From the NCBI RefSeq assembly GCF_020497125.1, contig NC_059082.1, forward strand, positions 63,442,948-63,506,947: 64,000 nucleotides of DNA. The letters are read 5' to 3'. Each line of letters starts with the position of its first letter. Positions within the stretch are counted from its first letter, which is position 1. The position numbers and the translations under genes are program-made. Shown in pieces: positions 1 through 13,069 of the stretch. The stretch comes from Mauremys mutica (lineage: Eukaryota; Chordata; Testudines; Geoemydidae). The notes under the pieces are model-generated. The model was not told where the DNA came from. It did not search any database and worked only from the letters and a program-made list of their open reading frames with translations.

Positions 1-230
1 ACAGCTTGTTACACTTCATATGAAATCATCACTATTAAAATGTTTTATTTGAACTCTGCTGTCAAATCAGACAATGACATTTAGCTTCATTTTCCTTCAT
101 GTGGCACTGACTGGATTTACATTTCTATACTCACTTCCAGAGCTTAATACCAGGCTTAAAAAACATGGCAAACAGCGTTTAGTTCACAGGCCCAAGAAAA
201 CTGTGCTAATGCCAGTCTGACACAGGCTTC
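1..230. other. Non-coding flank, nothing recognised
   Basis: AT-rich single-copy-looking sequence at the left edge. I see no exon, RNA gene or clear repeat before the hAT target site that begins at 231. Confidence 0.5.
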
Positions 231-238
231 ATCTAGGA

Positions 239-799
239 CAGAGGTGGGCAAACTATGGCCTGCAAGCCACATCTGGCCCGCGGGACCCTCCTTCCTGGCC
301 CCTGAGCTCCTGGCCCAAGAGGCTAGCCACCAGCCCCTCCCCTGCTATCCCCCCTCCCCTGAAGCCTCAGCTCGCCCTGCTGCCGGCGCAGTGCTCTGGG
401 CGGCGAGCTGCGAGCTTCTGGGGCAGCGCAGCTGCAGGGCCTGGCCTGACCCGATGCTCTGTGCTGCACGGTGATGACGGCATGGCTGGATAGAGGGCAG
501 GGGAATTCTGGGTGGTGGTCGGGGTCGGGGGTGTGGATAGGGGTCGGGGGAACAGGGGGTTGAATAGGGGCATAGGTCCCGGGGGGGCTGTCAGAAATGA
601 GAGGAGGGGTTGGATGGGGTGGCAGGGGGCAGTCAGGGGTGGGGATTCCGTGGGAGGTCCGGGGACAGGGAACAGAGGGGGTTGGATGGGGCAGGAATCC
701 GGGGGGGGGGGCCAGGCCACAACCCCCTCCCCTAACCGGCCCTCCATACAATTTCCAAAACCTGATGTGGCCCTCAGGCCAAAAAGTTTGCCCACCCCG
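239..799 (+). mobile_element. Non-autonomous hAT transposon, family A copy 1
   Basis: The left end CAGAGGTGGGCAAACTATGG and the reverse complement of the right end (GGGGTGGGCAAACTTTTT) form terminal inverted repeats. A perfect 8-bp target-site duplication, ATCTAGGA, lies at 231-238 and 800-807, which is the hAT signature. The interior (about 500-715) is a degenerate G-rich minisatellite with many runs of four or more G. No transposase frame is present, and the open frames here are composition artefacts. The same family recurs at 15691-16484 (inverted) and 42585-43344. Confidence 0.9.
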
Positions 800-1164
800 A
801 TCTAGGAGCTGCCAACAAAACAAAGGAATGAAACTTTTTTTAAAAGCGCGATGTCTGATGCTGAAATGCCTAGTCAAAGCCTGCGTTTTAAAAGGCACTG
901 CCAAGGGTTGTTGGGCGATGGCATTAACTTACCTGGGCAGCTATGCTGGAAAGCAGCTCTTGCATCAGGGATTGTAGCTACATAACTAACTTTAAACTGG
1001 CCTTTGCTACAGCACTAACAAATGGACTTATTAGAACTTGAATCTTAAACAAATCTGCCCTTATAATAGCTAGAGAAGGGATATTAACCTGGATCCAAAC
1101 ACTCCTATCTGGGGAAATGCATGTCTGAAACCGAACTTTGTGGCTCAGGTCCATTGCTGATAAC

Positions 1165-1478
1165 CAGGGCCAGACCCCAGCGCGCCAAGCACGCGCTTGG
1201 GGCGGCGTCCCGCGGGCATGCCTGCGGAAGGTCCGCTGGTCCCGCGGCACCGGTGGACTTCCCGCAGATGTGCCTGCGGAGGGGCCGCTGGTCCCGCGGC
1301 TCCGGTGGAGCATCTGCAGGCGTGCCTGCGGGAGGTCCACCAGAGCCGCGGGACCAGTGGACCCTCCGCAGGCACGTCTGCGAGAGGTCCACCGGCACCG
1401 CGGGACCGGCGACCGGCAGAGCGCCTCCCATGGCGTGCCGCCCTGCTTGGGGCGGCGGAAATCCTAGAGCCGCCCCTG
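1165..1478 (+). mobile_element. Non-autonomous hAT transposon, family B copy 1
   Basis: A GC-rich element ending in CTAGAGCCGCCCCTG, with a degraded left end starting CAGGGCC. It is bounded by a perfect 8-bp duplication CTGATAAC at 1157-1164 and 1479-1486. The interior consists of repeated, partly palindromic blocks built around a GGTCCGCTGGTCCCGCGG-like core in both orientations. A better preserved left end of the family is at 29986. It does not encode a protein. Confidence 0.88.
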
Positions 1479-1486
1479 CTGATAAC

Positions 1487-4400
1487 AGCATTCAAGCTAA
1501 GGGTTTGTTCACACTAAAAATACATGCTCTCTGATGTAAGAGCTACAGTATAGGACAACTCTCATGACAGTTAATTATAAGACCTGCTAGCCTTGTCACT
1601 GCCCTTTTTATGATGGGTTTCTAGTGTCCTCCTCCCTATGTCCTATCTCCACTCAGGATCCCCAGGCTCACCAGAACAGGGAGAAATGAACTCCTCTGGA
1701 CTAGTGCTATTGGATGTAATGGGGATTTATACAATTCTTTCTTGGGATGAAATCAGTGGGATTCTATAGGAATTGTGCTAAAATCCTGTACAAATATAGA
1801 AAGCACTTTCCGCTAAACCATTCAGTAGAATTCTATAGCAGGGATGTAGTTGTCTGGTCAATTCTATAAACAGGACACTCCAAACAAACAATTGAAGAGT
1901 TACCATTTTCAGATGTACTCTAGCCTTTTCCTTTCACCTTCTTCTGTGCTTTTGTGGCACTCTGTATGCTCCTTCTCACTGACTGCTGCCCCCCACCTCT
2001 CCCCTAACAATAGGGGGGCTGTTAACTAAGGGACGGAATTAGAGAGTAACCCGGTTGCAGCTTGCTCATTGCATTGTATTCTAGCTGACTTTGCATATGT
2101 TAATACTTCACATTACATCATTTTTTGTGGCATGTGAGGCTGCCAGTTCTGAAAGGCAGGTGGATGGACAACCCCTTTTGATCGCTGGCCAATGCTCTGG
2201 GGCAGTGGAGCTGTCAGTTCCGACAAACACTGAGGGTCAGGGTTTTTGGTGGGAACTCAGCACTGCTCCCAGAGGGGTGAACGTAACTCATTTTATGACC
2301 TGAGTCACAGAGGAGTCTCTGATTGAATGGTTTTCCCTTCTTCTCTTTCTTCCACTGAAAAAAATATAGGTCTGTGGTCCTTAGAATAAAAAGGAGGGTG
2401 GGACGAAATGTAACAACTTTAAATATGTTTGAAAAGGAAAGGCAGCTGTTGCAGAGAAATAGTGATGAAAGTTTGCAATTTAAAAATTCTGCTAATTTTT
2501 TGTTTTCCTTTTTAATTCACTCTCTCTTAGGATGTGGAATCCTACTATTCCCTATGGAGTTCTTGAGCACCTTCAACAGTTAGATTCTAGAATCAGTTTG
2601 CTGTAGAATCAGCTGATCCTGTGAAGGTAGCCGAACTATTTTATTTTTTTAACCCTGTAATCTGGACACTCTGAGGAGTTGGTTATTAAGAGGCTCATAG
2701 GATTGGGATAGGGACATTAGTGGAGCAGGGTTGCAACAATTAGTGCCCTGAGAGGCAAGAGTCCTTTTTGATGAGGGTGAGAAAAGGCAATGTTTTATGG
2801 GAGTACTGTTGGTTTTCATGGATATGGGGAAAGGGATCAGCTTTATTGCCAAGATCCTTGTTCTCCCCAGTGAACCGAAGGGAAGCCCTGCTGTGGGGAA
2901 AAAACCCCAAAGAACAAATGATAGGAAAGCCAGTAACTGGCTGGTAGTCACAATGGAACATACAAAGTTTGAGAGAAGAGTCTGTCAACATGTAAAGATT
3001 TGAGCTATTTCCTGTTATGCCTTGGAAAAAAACTTATCTGCATTTGAAATTGGCACTCACATGGTTGCCAAACCCCTCCTCCATGTTGCTGTCTAGTTAG
3101 AGATTCTGGAAGATCTTCTGAACACCATGCAACACATGCACTGTACTGCTGCTCTGATCCACCCAGAGGTTTTCACCAAGCCACATGCTCCCAGGATTGC
3201 TCCAGAAACACAATGGGCATTCCCAAAATCCTTACACAGGCAAAGTTGCTTCTTAGGCAAAGTCATCACTGATTCCTCCCATTTGGTTTGAGGTGAGAAT
3301 CTCAGGATTAGGTCCACTGTGTAGTTTGTATTCTTTCAAAATGTTGCCTTACAAAGTGGGAACTTTGCCACCGACTGACAGCCTAAATTTTCCAGTTCTA
3401 CAAACATGTTTAGAAAAAACGTTCACAGTATTTTCCACTGTTTCCTTTCGTGCTTGGATAAAAAGCAGAGCATCTGGAGTGGGAATCCAAAGTGGTTTGG
3501 AAAGTGACGGGGGGGAGTGATTTGACAAGAGACGACTTGATCATATCTAGTCAGTCCCTTTTTCCCTTCTCAATCCAGTTTGTGGCTGGGAGGCAATGTG
3601 GATTCAGGCTGTAAATCTTAATCCTAGGTGGTTTCTATGAAAGTATCCTGTGGGCATCTCTGATATTGTATGGAATAGTAGTAGCACAGTTAACACTTTA
3701 CTCAACATCATGCTGCAGGAAGCATATATGCTCTTAGCCAAGCATGGTATATTCAGCATCTTCCACTCATCCTCCTGAGTTCCCAGACCTGCTCAGAGCA
3801 CAAAAGCTTTATGCATTCTGGTCATTGAATGGCCCTCCTTGTTCTCCACTGCATGCTATTATTAGACACTGTGATTTTTAGTGTTTTCAGAGACTGTAAA
3901 TCAAGACTCTGAAGTGTAAGCAGTTTGCAGACTCTGATTCCACAGTTTGTTTGCCCAGTTCCCTGGCAATAAATTTGCAAGCCATTTTAGAGCTGATTCT
4001 GATCTTGCATACACTGAATTAAATCAGAATTACAACCCTACTGATGTCGGTGTCACTGACACCAGTTACTTTTGATTTCATGGAGATGAACATTGGTGAT
4101 GAAGCTGAAGGGCACAGAACTAATATTGTGCTTTCATCATTTTCACAGGTAATGTTAAGAGGAGGTGAAATTATTACTGAATTTCCCCATCTTGTTTGCT
4201 GCTTTATGAATGAGGAAAAAACGTAGCAACTACACTGGCTTTCCTGAGAGCTACAGAATGGAAAGTTACACTGGAGCTTCTGAGGACAGTTGAAAAGAGC
4301 AGAGATCCAAATGCTCATACTGTAGTTAAGCAGGTCCATTCAAATGCTATTCAAATGGACTGATTCTGCTCCCCTTGAACAAGCCATTAAGAGTTATGTA

Positions 4401-7400
4401 GGCTGAAGCTTCACAGGTGTAAAGAAGACCACGCTACAGAGGTCACCATTAAAAATAATCAGAGGTTGCTTCCGTAATATAAAACTGTATAATAACCACA
4501 CTTCCCACACAGTGTGATGGAATTAAGTCTATGGGAACAGTGGCATATAGCTGTGGATTCTTTTTTGTGATGCCCACTGTATCTGAAACTGCAGCTGGCA
4601 TGGTGAGATTGAACGATCAAAGTCCAGTGTTGGAGTTTTCACATGCAAATCTCCATTGTAAGCACTAGGATTTAGAACATTAGCAAGATTGCTCAGCCTA
4701 AAGATGGAAGCATACTGATGTAGGGGCATGAAAATCCCGGCATATTTACCCAATCCTATGAATTTACAGGTGGCACTTATCAGCATTTTTGTCAAATGTT
4801 ACACTAATCACATCTGCAGTGATAATGTTGCTTTCTTATGGTGTTTCATCCAAATCTGTTATTCACTTATTGTTGATGTAGAGCCCTTTAAATAAGATGA
4901 CAAAGGAAAAAATTACAGGGAAAGGTGAAATTAAAGGTAGAAAATGTGAATGATTTTTAACAAAAGAGCTTCACAGAAATCCACATACATTTAAAAGGGT
5001 TCAATCTGCTGCACAGAAATCCTGAAAAATGACTCTAGAAATATGCAATCAGATTTTTAACTGGTCTTAAATGAGATCTGAAAACTGACGTATCTGAATG
5101 AATGGAAAGTTTGTTTGAACTGACCGTGAGGAATTTACAGAAAAACCTGAGGGCCCAAATCATCAACACAAAATACATGTCAAATTACACACAATGCTTT
5201 TGTGAAGCAAAAGATTTGAAATTGAAAGTTTTGATTTTGAAAATGAATATGTATTCTCTTTCCTATTCATGTTCAGGAACTGGATTCAGGGTTCTGTGAT
5301 GTCTCACTTACCCTTCCCAACACGATAGTTGAAACAGACTGTTCAACAATCTCAACTTCAACATGAAATCACAACTTCACATTGTTTCATAGAGCACATT
5401 TACAGAGTCTCAAAGAACCAGGCATGCTAGACAACCCAATTTCAGTATATCAGCACATTTAGCTGCTAGCCTCTGTATATAATGATCCAAATTCTGATCC
5501 TACTGAATTGAGTGGCGAGACGTTGATTTCCTGTTTATTTTAGTTTGCCCGTATGATATTGGAGGGATTTTATGGTTTTCTAGAGACAAGTGTCAGGACA
5601 GGCATAATGATTTCCTGTGCAAAGGACTGGAAATGGGAAAAATGAGATTAAATGGGAGAAGCTGGAGATGACTTTATATACTCCAAAAATTGTAAGGCTA
5701 GATTCTTGCACCTCATTCTGGTGTTGCAAAGTAGCTCAAAGCTAGCTCAACCAGCTGCTGAAAACTAGCTGAATCAGCTACTTGAAAATTTCCCCTTGGT
5801 AAGAGGAATCCCAGAATGGCATAGAGACTCCACCATCTCCCTTGGATGTAGGGACCAAAGTACAGCTGCATTCCAGCTATTCCTGGCTGCTGGAACAGCC
5901 CCTGGAGGTCAAAGGTAGCCAGGTATAGGCTACTCTAATTTAATCTGATGACAAGTCCTTTGCAGACCCCAAATTCTAGGACAGGTCCCAGTGGCTGTAC
6001 ATAGTTACCCATCTGGGCTAATGTTTCTCATTGGAATAGCTTTCCCACACTGTCACACATTGATTGGCTGATTCCAGCCATGTGCAAAACACTTGAGGCA
6101 ATGCATCTTCCTGTTGAACTTGAAAGGTTAGTGAGACAGTCATCTGCTCAGGAGCAACCACAGAACCCTGGTCTCTGCTGGCTTCTGAAACACACTCATA
6201 TGTTCTCATTCCTTTGTCTAAAGGCAACCCACCTTGAGATGAGCCTTCAAGTTCTTTCCAACAACTTATGTCTTTCTGCTGACATTTCTCTGTTTCGAGA
6301 ATCTCTTCAGAGGGGACGAAGAGAGGACCAAATAAAGAAAAGGGGTAATGGAGGATTGAACCAGCTTTAAAAAAGGGGATGGAGGGTGGGAGAAGACCAG
6401 CTAAATGGAGGTAACGGTGAGAGGGAGACAGGGCTGGGGGTGGAGGAAGATGGAATCCAGGTGATTATGTTTGTAGTGGAAAAGGAGCCATTTTCTTCAT
6501 TTTGTGCCAGGCTTTTAAACACCTGACAGGACAGGGGGAAAACTCTCTGAAAATAAACAACAACCTATCCCTGCTGCCCTTCCCCATTTCATCTTCATGA
6601 ATGGTTTTATAGTCTTGGGCCAACTCCTGCATGTAAAATTCCCACCAATACCCGCAGACGTTCTGGAGTGCACATTGGTGGCAGCCCTATAAATTGTCTT
6701 TTCTTAACAAAGTTGTGGCATGGGACAATGGATACTATTTTAGGGCCATATTTTGCAACCCCTCCTCACAGCAAGTTATGGAAAGATCTTACTAAACAGT
6801 TAGTGAGATAACTGAATGTTACGGAGCTTTTACACTGGATTGTATAAAACGTTTCTTAGCTGCACTGGTATGTTCCTTTAATGCGTCTGAGTCATGTAAA
6901 GATAATGTATAGTTTGTATAAACTCAGATGCAATTTCTTTGTGTATTTTGTTTGTAAACTTTTTTAAATTTAATAAAATTGCACATTCTTTTTACAGTAA
7001 CTATTTCATTTGCTAAATAGTTTTGATGTTCTGTTTAAAAGTTACTCAGTTCTCTGTTGGTTCCCAGTTGCAATGTCAGGCTCAGGACTTCCATCGCCTC
7101 AGCCAATGGAAAGCTGAGCAATGCCTGAAGTCCTTTAAAGATCTGGGCCTAAATCCACTGTAGGGAATAATCATGAACTGACAAAAGGATGGCCAAGATA
7201 AGCTAATAGATATTCCCCTTGCTTTATCGTCAATGAAACACTGACCCAGAGGCTGCATCTTAAAGTGGTGTCAGGATTATCAGCCAAGAATGGGGTCAAG
7301 ATCTACAGCCCCCTCTTTGGTGTTCCATGAAAATACACTTCTTAGATTTATTGCCCGAGGGCTTTTAGTGACTGCCGGAACCTCTGTGTGGTAAGTAGGA

Positions 7401-7590
7401 GGTACATAAGCAGCAGATACATCATTCTCAAACCTGAACAAAGACTGAACTGATTTAATACTTCCTGTGTTTAGACTACCAGCGAATGGACATTTGAGCA
7501 GGAGCTCAGCAATTCTAAAATTTGGCCCCCTTTATATCGGTGCCCACATACAGAGTAGCTGCCTAAATCGAGGTCTCCACCGTTGAACAT
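1487..7590. other. Gene desert left of DEXI
   Basis: No exon was recognised on either strand. Open frames are short and have no family resemblance. Weak ancient-repeat-like text occurs around 3980-4090. By vertebrate synteny the 3' end of CIITA could lie near here or just outside the window, but I found no leucine-rich-repeat coding exon. One possible polyadenylation site is listed at 6972. Confidence 0.5.
6972..6977 (+). terminator. Possible polyadenylation signal AATAAA
   Basis: AATAAA lies in an AT-rich stretch reading like a 3' UTR end (about 6880-6985), followed by T-rich sequence. On the plus strand it could end a transcript coming from the left, for which CIITA would be the syntenic candidate. 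AATAAA occurs often by chance in AT-rich DNA, so this is weak. Confidence 0.2.
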
Positions 7591-7594
7591 TTTG

Positions 7595-7680
7595 GCTAAA
7601 GTGATTTGCCTAAGATCGGACAAGTCAGGGACTGTCTAGCAAAGAACACAGCTCTCAGCACTCAGCCACCCTGCTATGAC
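7595..7680 (-). repeat. MIR-like SINE core fragment
   Basis: The sequence around AAGTGATTTGCCTAAGATC resembles the reverse-oriented CORE/MIR consensus (a fragment reading like gtgacttgcccaaggtcac). It is short and diverged. Confidence 0.45.
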
Positions 7681-8195
7681 CATGTTGGCCGTCCCCAACA
7701 AGGACCCACGCCTGTGAAGTGCGGAGTAGCTTGTCTGACTTACTCTGCCTCTTGCAGGAGCAGTCACTAGCCTTGAAAGCTTTGTTCATGGCACAAAAGA
7801 CTGGGGACTGGGAGTGACCTACTGCTTCACTTTGCTGGAGAGTTCAAATATGTGATGGAAGTGCAAGCGTGCCCAGGGCAGGGGAAAAACAGCCTTCGAC
7901 AAGCATGCTGATTGGTTCATGGGGAACTGTAGTATCAGCCCACATTGTCCTGACTGGCTTTGAAAGGCTGAGATGGGTGCAAAGTAAATGCACACTTGGC
8001 TGTCTGCTGAGGAAAGAAATATTATCAATTCTAATAGCAATAGCATATAGGAAGTGTGAAAAAATACGTCAATTCTGTTGTGGTAGCAATGCTCTTGCAG
8101 TACATCAACCTGGCTTAGGGGTTGATTTTGCTGTCCACAGTGTTTTATTTTGGAGAAATGAAACTGTTCAGCCTTCAGCCCTCATTAGAATAAAA

Positions 8196-8556
8196 GGGCT
8201 TGTTTGCATGGCCTGGCAGTTTGCACTACAGGGGTGTGAACTGCAGCATGCACTAGCTAGTTCACACTAAGGTGGTCCTGTTGGAAAGGGGACTATGTTA
8301 ACGTGAACTAGGTACCTTGTAGTTTGCACTAGCAGGATTTTGCATGGGGCAGTTATGGTGCAACAGTTTAGTGTGAGCTGCAACTCCATGCCCCTGTAGT
8401 CCAAACTGCAGGGTCATGTAGACAAGCCCTAAATTAACCCAACCGATGTACCTTTTAGTTCGCACAAGCAGTGTCCAAATAGGGGAGCTATAGCACAGCA
8501 TGCTAGTGCATCCTGCAGTTCACACCCCTGTAGTCCGAACTGCAGGGCCATGTAGA
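8196..8556. mobile_element. Harbinger-like MITE with a duplicated right end
   Basis: The left end GGGCTTGTTTGCATGGCC pairs with the right end CATGTAGACAAGCCC (ending 8429), which is followed by TAA. A second, diverged right-end block (CTGTAGTCCGAACTGCAGGGCCATGTAGACAT) follows at about 8506-8556, so the element looks like a partial tandem of palindromic units. The left target site is degraded, so the superfamily call is tentative. Confidence 0.6.
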
Positions 8557-8559
8557 CAT

Positions 8560-10545
8560 ATCAGGAGTAACACCTGCCTTTGCTAAAGTACCTTCCTCTC
8601 ACAGCTTTGCTAATGCACTTCAGTCAGGACCTGCATCATTCCTGCTACTTCAGTTCAGGAACGATGTTTTTTAAAGTAGTTAATGCAAAAGTTCTAAATG
8701 CTATTTGTCTTCCATAAAATCTAGGTTTTAGTAGCTAAAGACTATATAGAACATGGAATCGGCTTAGAAAAGTTTGATTTCTAGAAAGTATACTAAATTC
8801 CTTCGTATAAATGAAAACAGAATGACCCCCCGGCAAACTGATTTGCATACTTTTTAATTGAACGAGGTCAGTCTTCAATGTATTGCTTTTACATGTGTAC
8901 ATAAGAACTTGAATTTAAACAATGTGCAAACTATCCTGTTAGATAATTAATCCTCCAGATTTATATTGGATTCTCTCTTGCTGCCCTAATACAACACCTA
9001 CAAAATTAAAAACAGAACAAACAAAAAAAATACCTACACCTTACAAAACAATCCCTTTCTGTAATACTGCTCTGAATTTAACTTGCAGTGATTTTAGGCT
9101 CTATTCCAACAGCAGAACTGACCTGCTGAACTAACAGCCAGGAAAGTTTTCAACGTGTGATCTGCTTTGAACTTCGTAAACAGTAATATGGTTTGCCCAT
9201 TTGGGTAACATGTTTAGTCAAAAGTTTATCAGATCTGAGTAAAACCTTTGTTTAAAGTATGGAGAGACCACTTTTTAAAATGTCCATGAAGGCCATGTCC
9301 TAAGGAGGCCTGGTGCTGCATATAAATCACTGCAGTTAGTGTAACACCCTGATCCAGCAATCCTGGGGAAAAGTCACAGCTGAAACATTCTGATGCTGCC
9401 GCTTCACGTTGTCTCGTCCGTTTCCTCTCCTGTACATTCCTTTTAATTTTGAACATTCAAGGCCACGGTTTCTTGTTCCACAATTCCAGTCCTGGCACAT
9501 TTTCAGGTGTGCAACAAACCTATTTGAAAGAAAACTGGATTATTACAATAACACGAGCTCATTAGTCTTTGACTCCCCAGTGGTTTTTGTTTAACCCAAG
9601 AGGCACTAAGTGGTGAAGAACAGCATGCAAAAATCCCAAACTAGACAGTTTTGAGGACAATGCTACTTATATTTTTTTAAGGTTGAGACTGTTGGTACTG
9701 ACACCAAGGCCAATTAAATTCCAAGACAAGTAAAGGCCTGAACTGACTCTCTCACTGAAGTCAATGCAACAGTGGGCTGGATTAGCCCTTCAGATAAATC
9801 TAACACGTATGCATGTCCAAAATTCATGGGGAAAGAAGCACAGTGCTAGTCTCATTTTACACTGAATTGGAAATCTCTCCTGAGACGCAATGTAAATTCA
9901 CAAATGAAAGTTTTCTTTAGACCAAAATAGTTTGCTGCTGCCAATGTCGTCACGACTGTATAATACACAAAGTTCAGACAGTCCTTGCCCCAAAGTGCTT
10001 GAGCAAAAGTGGGCCGAATCCTTGTGCTGGTCATAGTTTTCATTGCTGTTTGAAGCAGTTTTGTTTGACAACTTTCATGAGTGTTTGTACATGCATGTAA
10101 TCAAGCTTTCTTTAGGCCCTAGAATTCATTACTGCTGGAGTTTGATAATAGCTAACAGTTGTCCTGCGTCTTCACTAGCCATCATTCTTTTGCAGTAATG
10201 CCTGGACACAGAAAGACTACAAAGGAGTAGGGGTTAGGGAGTAGAGTGGGGTGGGAATTTTGGGATTAAATAGTTTTTCCATTGGAAAATGCTGATTCAT
10301 CAAAACCAAAACATTTCACGGGAAAGGGTGAGATTTGTCTTACCTTTTGTTGGGAAGGTTTCTCAGATCCAGGATGGAATTTCTGGTCAAAACAAGGGGG
10401 GAGGGGAGGGAAGGGGAGACACACATATACTACATAGTCAATAGCCTGGTGATAGAGCGCTGATGTGGTTTGGATCCCTGCTCTGCCTAATTTGGAACAG
10501 GACTCCAAATGTGTAAAGGCCATGAGATTGGGAATGTCCTAGACA
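8560..10545. other. Non-coding interval
   Basis: AT-rich DNA without a convincing exon or complete repeat. A stretch near 9735-9800 resembles old amniote interspersed repeats but is too diverged to classify. Confidence 0.45.
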
Positions 10546-10547
10546 CT

Positions 10548-10720
10548 AGGAACCCAGGAATTGCCGAAATGGATTAGACCCTAGATCCATCTAGTCTAGT
10601 ATCCTGTCTCACAATAGCCTGCGCCAGATACTTCAGAGGAAAGTGAAAGAACCCCAAATTAAGCAGATGTGGGGTAACTTCTCCCAACATAGCTCTCATC
10701 CTGTTCTCTCACAGACTGTC
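10548..10720 (-). repeat. CR1 LINE 3'-region fragment
   Basis: Text such as GGATTAGACCCTAGATCCATCTAGTCTAGTATCCTGTCTC, read here in pieces, is the reverse-oriented 3' non-coding region of reptilian CR1 elements. The copy is diverged and its edges are approximate. Confidence 0.7.
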
Positions 10721-10724
10721 TTTA

Positions 10725-13069
10725 GATTAGCACATCATGATGCATGGCTAAGTACTGCAGACCTCAACAGCAGATTTCTTTTTTTAAAAAAAACTCCTAC
10801 ATTGGCAGGCTATCAGGATCTCTTTCCAGAGAATTGCTGTGTAATCCTGCGGCGACACACTATCCTGACCCTAACAACTATTACTGCAGCACTTTTGTGG
10901 AAGCTTTTCCCCTAATATGCTTAATGAGGCATTCTGTACATTAGAAATGCAGATGGATATTATGCCCTTTTCATTATAAACAGAGGATAACAAAATTCAG
11001 GTTCTGTAGAACTTTACATACCAATGCTAATTCAGGGCCTAAGCCTGCAACACAAAAATAATGCCATGGATGTCAAGGAGCTACTCCCATGAAATAAGGG
11101 ATTTCAAGATCAGGTCCTTATGAACACTATCAACTTGAATTTGGCCCCCAAATTAAATGTAAATTAAATGAAAACAAGCTTCTATCAAACTTAAGACTAA
11201 TAGAACCGCTATAATAAATTGTTTTCATAGCTCAAAAGCTGCAGTGGGAAGAACCTGAAAGTGAAAAAAATGCAATTGCTTAGTATTTCTCTCATTTTGG
11301 AGAAACTGTACGTTCAACATTCTTGTCTAGACATTTGGGATATTTTGGGGGGATAAAGAAATGAACTTACCTTTATCATCTTTGAAATCTCATGTTTTAA
11401 ATGTCAGGGTCCATGAGTGTAAGAAAATTACAGCGTACATTCGCAAACCCTTTTTCTAATATAACATATTGTACATAATAATGTGTGTATTAATTAGCCA
11501 TTCAAAATGCATGAATGCCATCCTGAACTCTTCAGACTGTGAGTGGAAAGGTAGTTTTTCAAAGCTTAAGAGAAGAATTTATAGCTTACTTATCTGTGAC
11601 CTTGATATTACTCCACAAAGGTAATGCAGTGTCAAACATGCCTATATTGTTGATCTGCTAGATTCATTAATTTACACGAATAAGCTCAGTTAGCAGAATG
11701 TATTGATTTTGTGATGTCAATGAGATAGAGAAAGCAAACAGATTATCAAATTGAGATAATCCAGCATTTATCTGATACAATATATCCACTCCTCAGACTG
11801 GTAGCTTCACTAGTATGTACGTAACTGTTACTTGAACAAATATTGGCCTTATGTCCACCTCTCAAGACTGGTAACTGGTAGCATTGTTGTAACAGGCTGG
11901 CAATGGTTATCTAAAACAACCCTATTCTGTTAGCAGGTGTTGATCCTGATGGGGAAAGGGTTATATGAGCTCTGTTGACTCACTGAAGCAGGTGGCTTCC
12001 ATCATCTGGATATAAGTGAGGTGGTAAGTAGCTTGCCAGGAAGAAAGGGTCTATAGTATGGAAAAAGCATCACTGAGAGAGGCTCACCAAGCAGATGGCG
12101 AGGCTTTGAGCAATATTTACTATCTTATTGCTGTTTCTTTGTTAATAAAACCAAGCCGGGGGGTGGGGGAGAATGATTCTGGACTTCATATAATATATGG
12201 ACTCTATTTGTATAGCAGATTAGGAAAAGTCCCTGCTCACAAGTGCATGCAAAAACCTACTCATGTGTGTAACTTTCTGTTATGGGCCATTAGATCTGTA
12301 TTGCAAGAGTAGGTTGGTTTTGTCACAGAGCAGCTGTTTTCAAGCATGATTCTTTGACTATCCCATCCTTTCCTTTTTCTCTCTGGCTCCTAAGAATTTG
12401 CTTAACTTTGATCAAGACTGAGGGAATAAGTGTCCCCAGAGATAACAGCTCTGCTTTGGTAAATGAGGCTGTAACCAAACCTGGTACTTTTAGTGTTTGG
12501 CTTTCCCTGTGCCCACAAGTGGCCTCTACCTACAACTTTCCAGAACAGCTTGGGAAGGGAATCAAAACATCTCTGCCTGCAAATGGGTGCTCACAGTTAC
12601 CTCAGCTCCTGATTCTGTCTTCTAGACAGTCAGAGTACAGGTCCCAGCTCTCCAAGATGCCCAAAAGTGGTAAACCCAACATAGCAGTTACCATACCCAA
12701 ATCTAGAGCCTTTTTGTTCCCTTCCATCTGCCTTCCTCCCCACAATAAAATGCCTGGGAAGGGACTTGGGACAAAGGACTTTTAAAAAGTGATTTGGAAT
12801 GGAGTGTGGATCATTATTACAAAGGGGTGATCCTAAGGGCCTGGTGATCCAGCATGAGGTACAAGAAGCAGTTCATCTCATATTAAGCTCGATCTCATTA
12901 CCTTCCTTTTCTTTATTTAAGAACTTCTGTTGCTCTCCTTTCTAGAGTAAATGTTATTAAACAGATACAATTAATTTTGTCATTATCATTGACTGTATAA
13001 TAATGATTTAATTACAATTATATATATTTTACAGAACCTCTAATTTCAGTTTGTCTTTCTCTTTTTTAG
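10725..13069. other. Non-coding interval
   Basis: Mostly AT-rich, with no family recognised with certainty. About 11930-12170 has the look of a degraded LTR (a purine-rich stretch followed by a GTTAATAAAACC block) but lacks defined ends, so it is not called. A good splice acceptor marks the candidate exon that follows. Confidence 0.4.

Noticed and set aside
323..904. Several overlapping Pro/Gly-rich open frames of up to 193 codons
   Set aside because: They lie in the minisatellite-bearing hAT copy at 239-799, or on both its strands at once. Composition explains them.
2740..2991. Short frames in the left desert as CIITA exons
   Set aside because: No leucine-rich-repeat signature, splice sites in the wrong places, and no match to the CIITA C-terminus that I could recognise.
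11930..12170. Possible LTR
   Set aside because: It has an LTR-like composition, but no TG...CA ends or target duplication could be defined.
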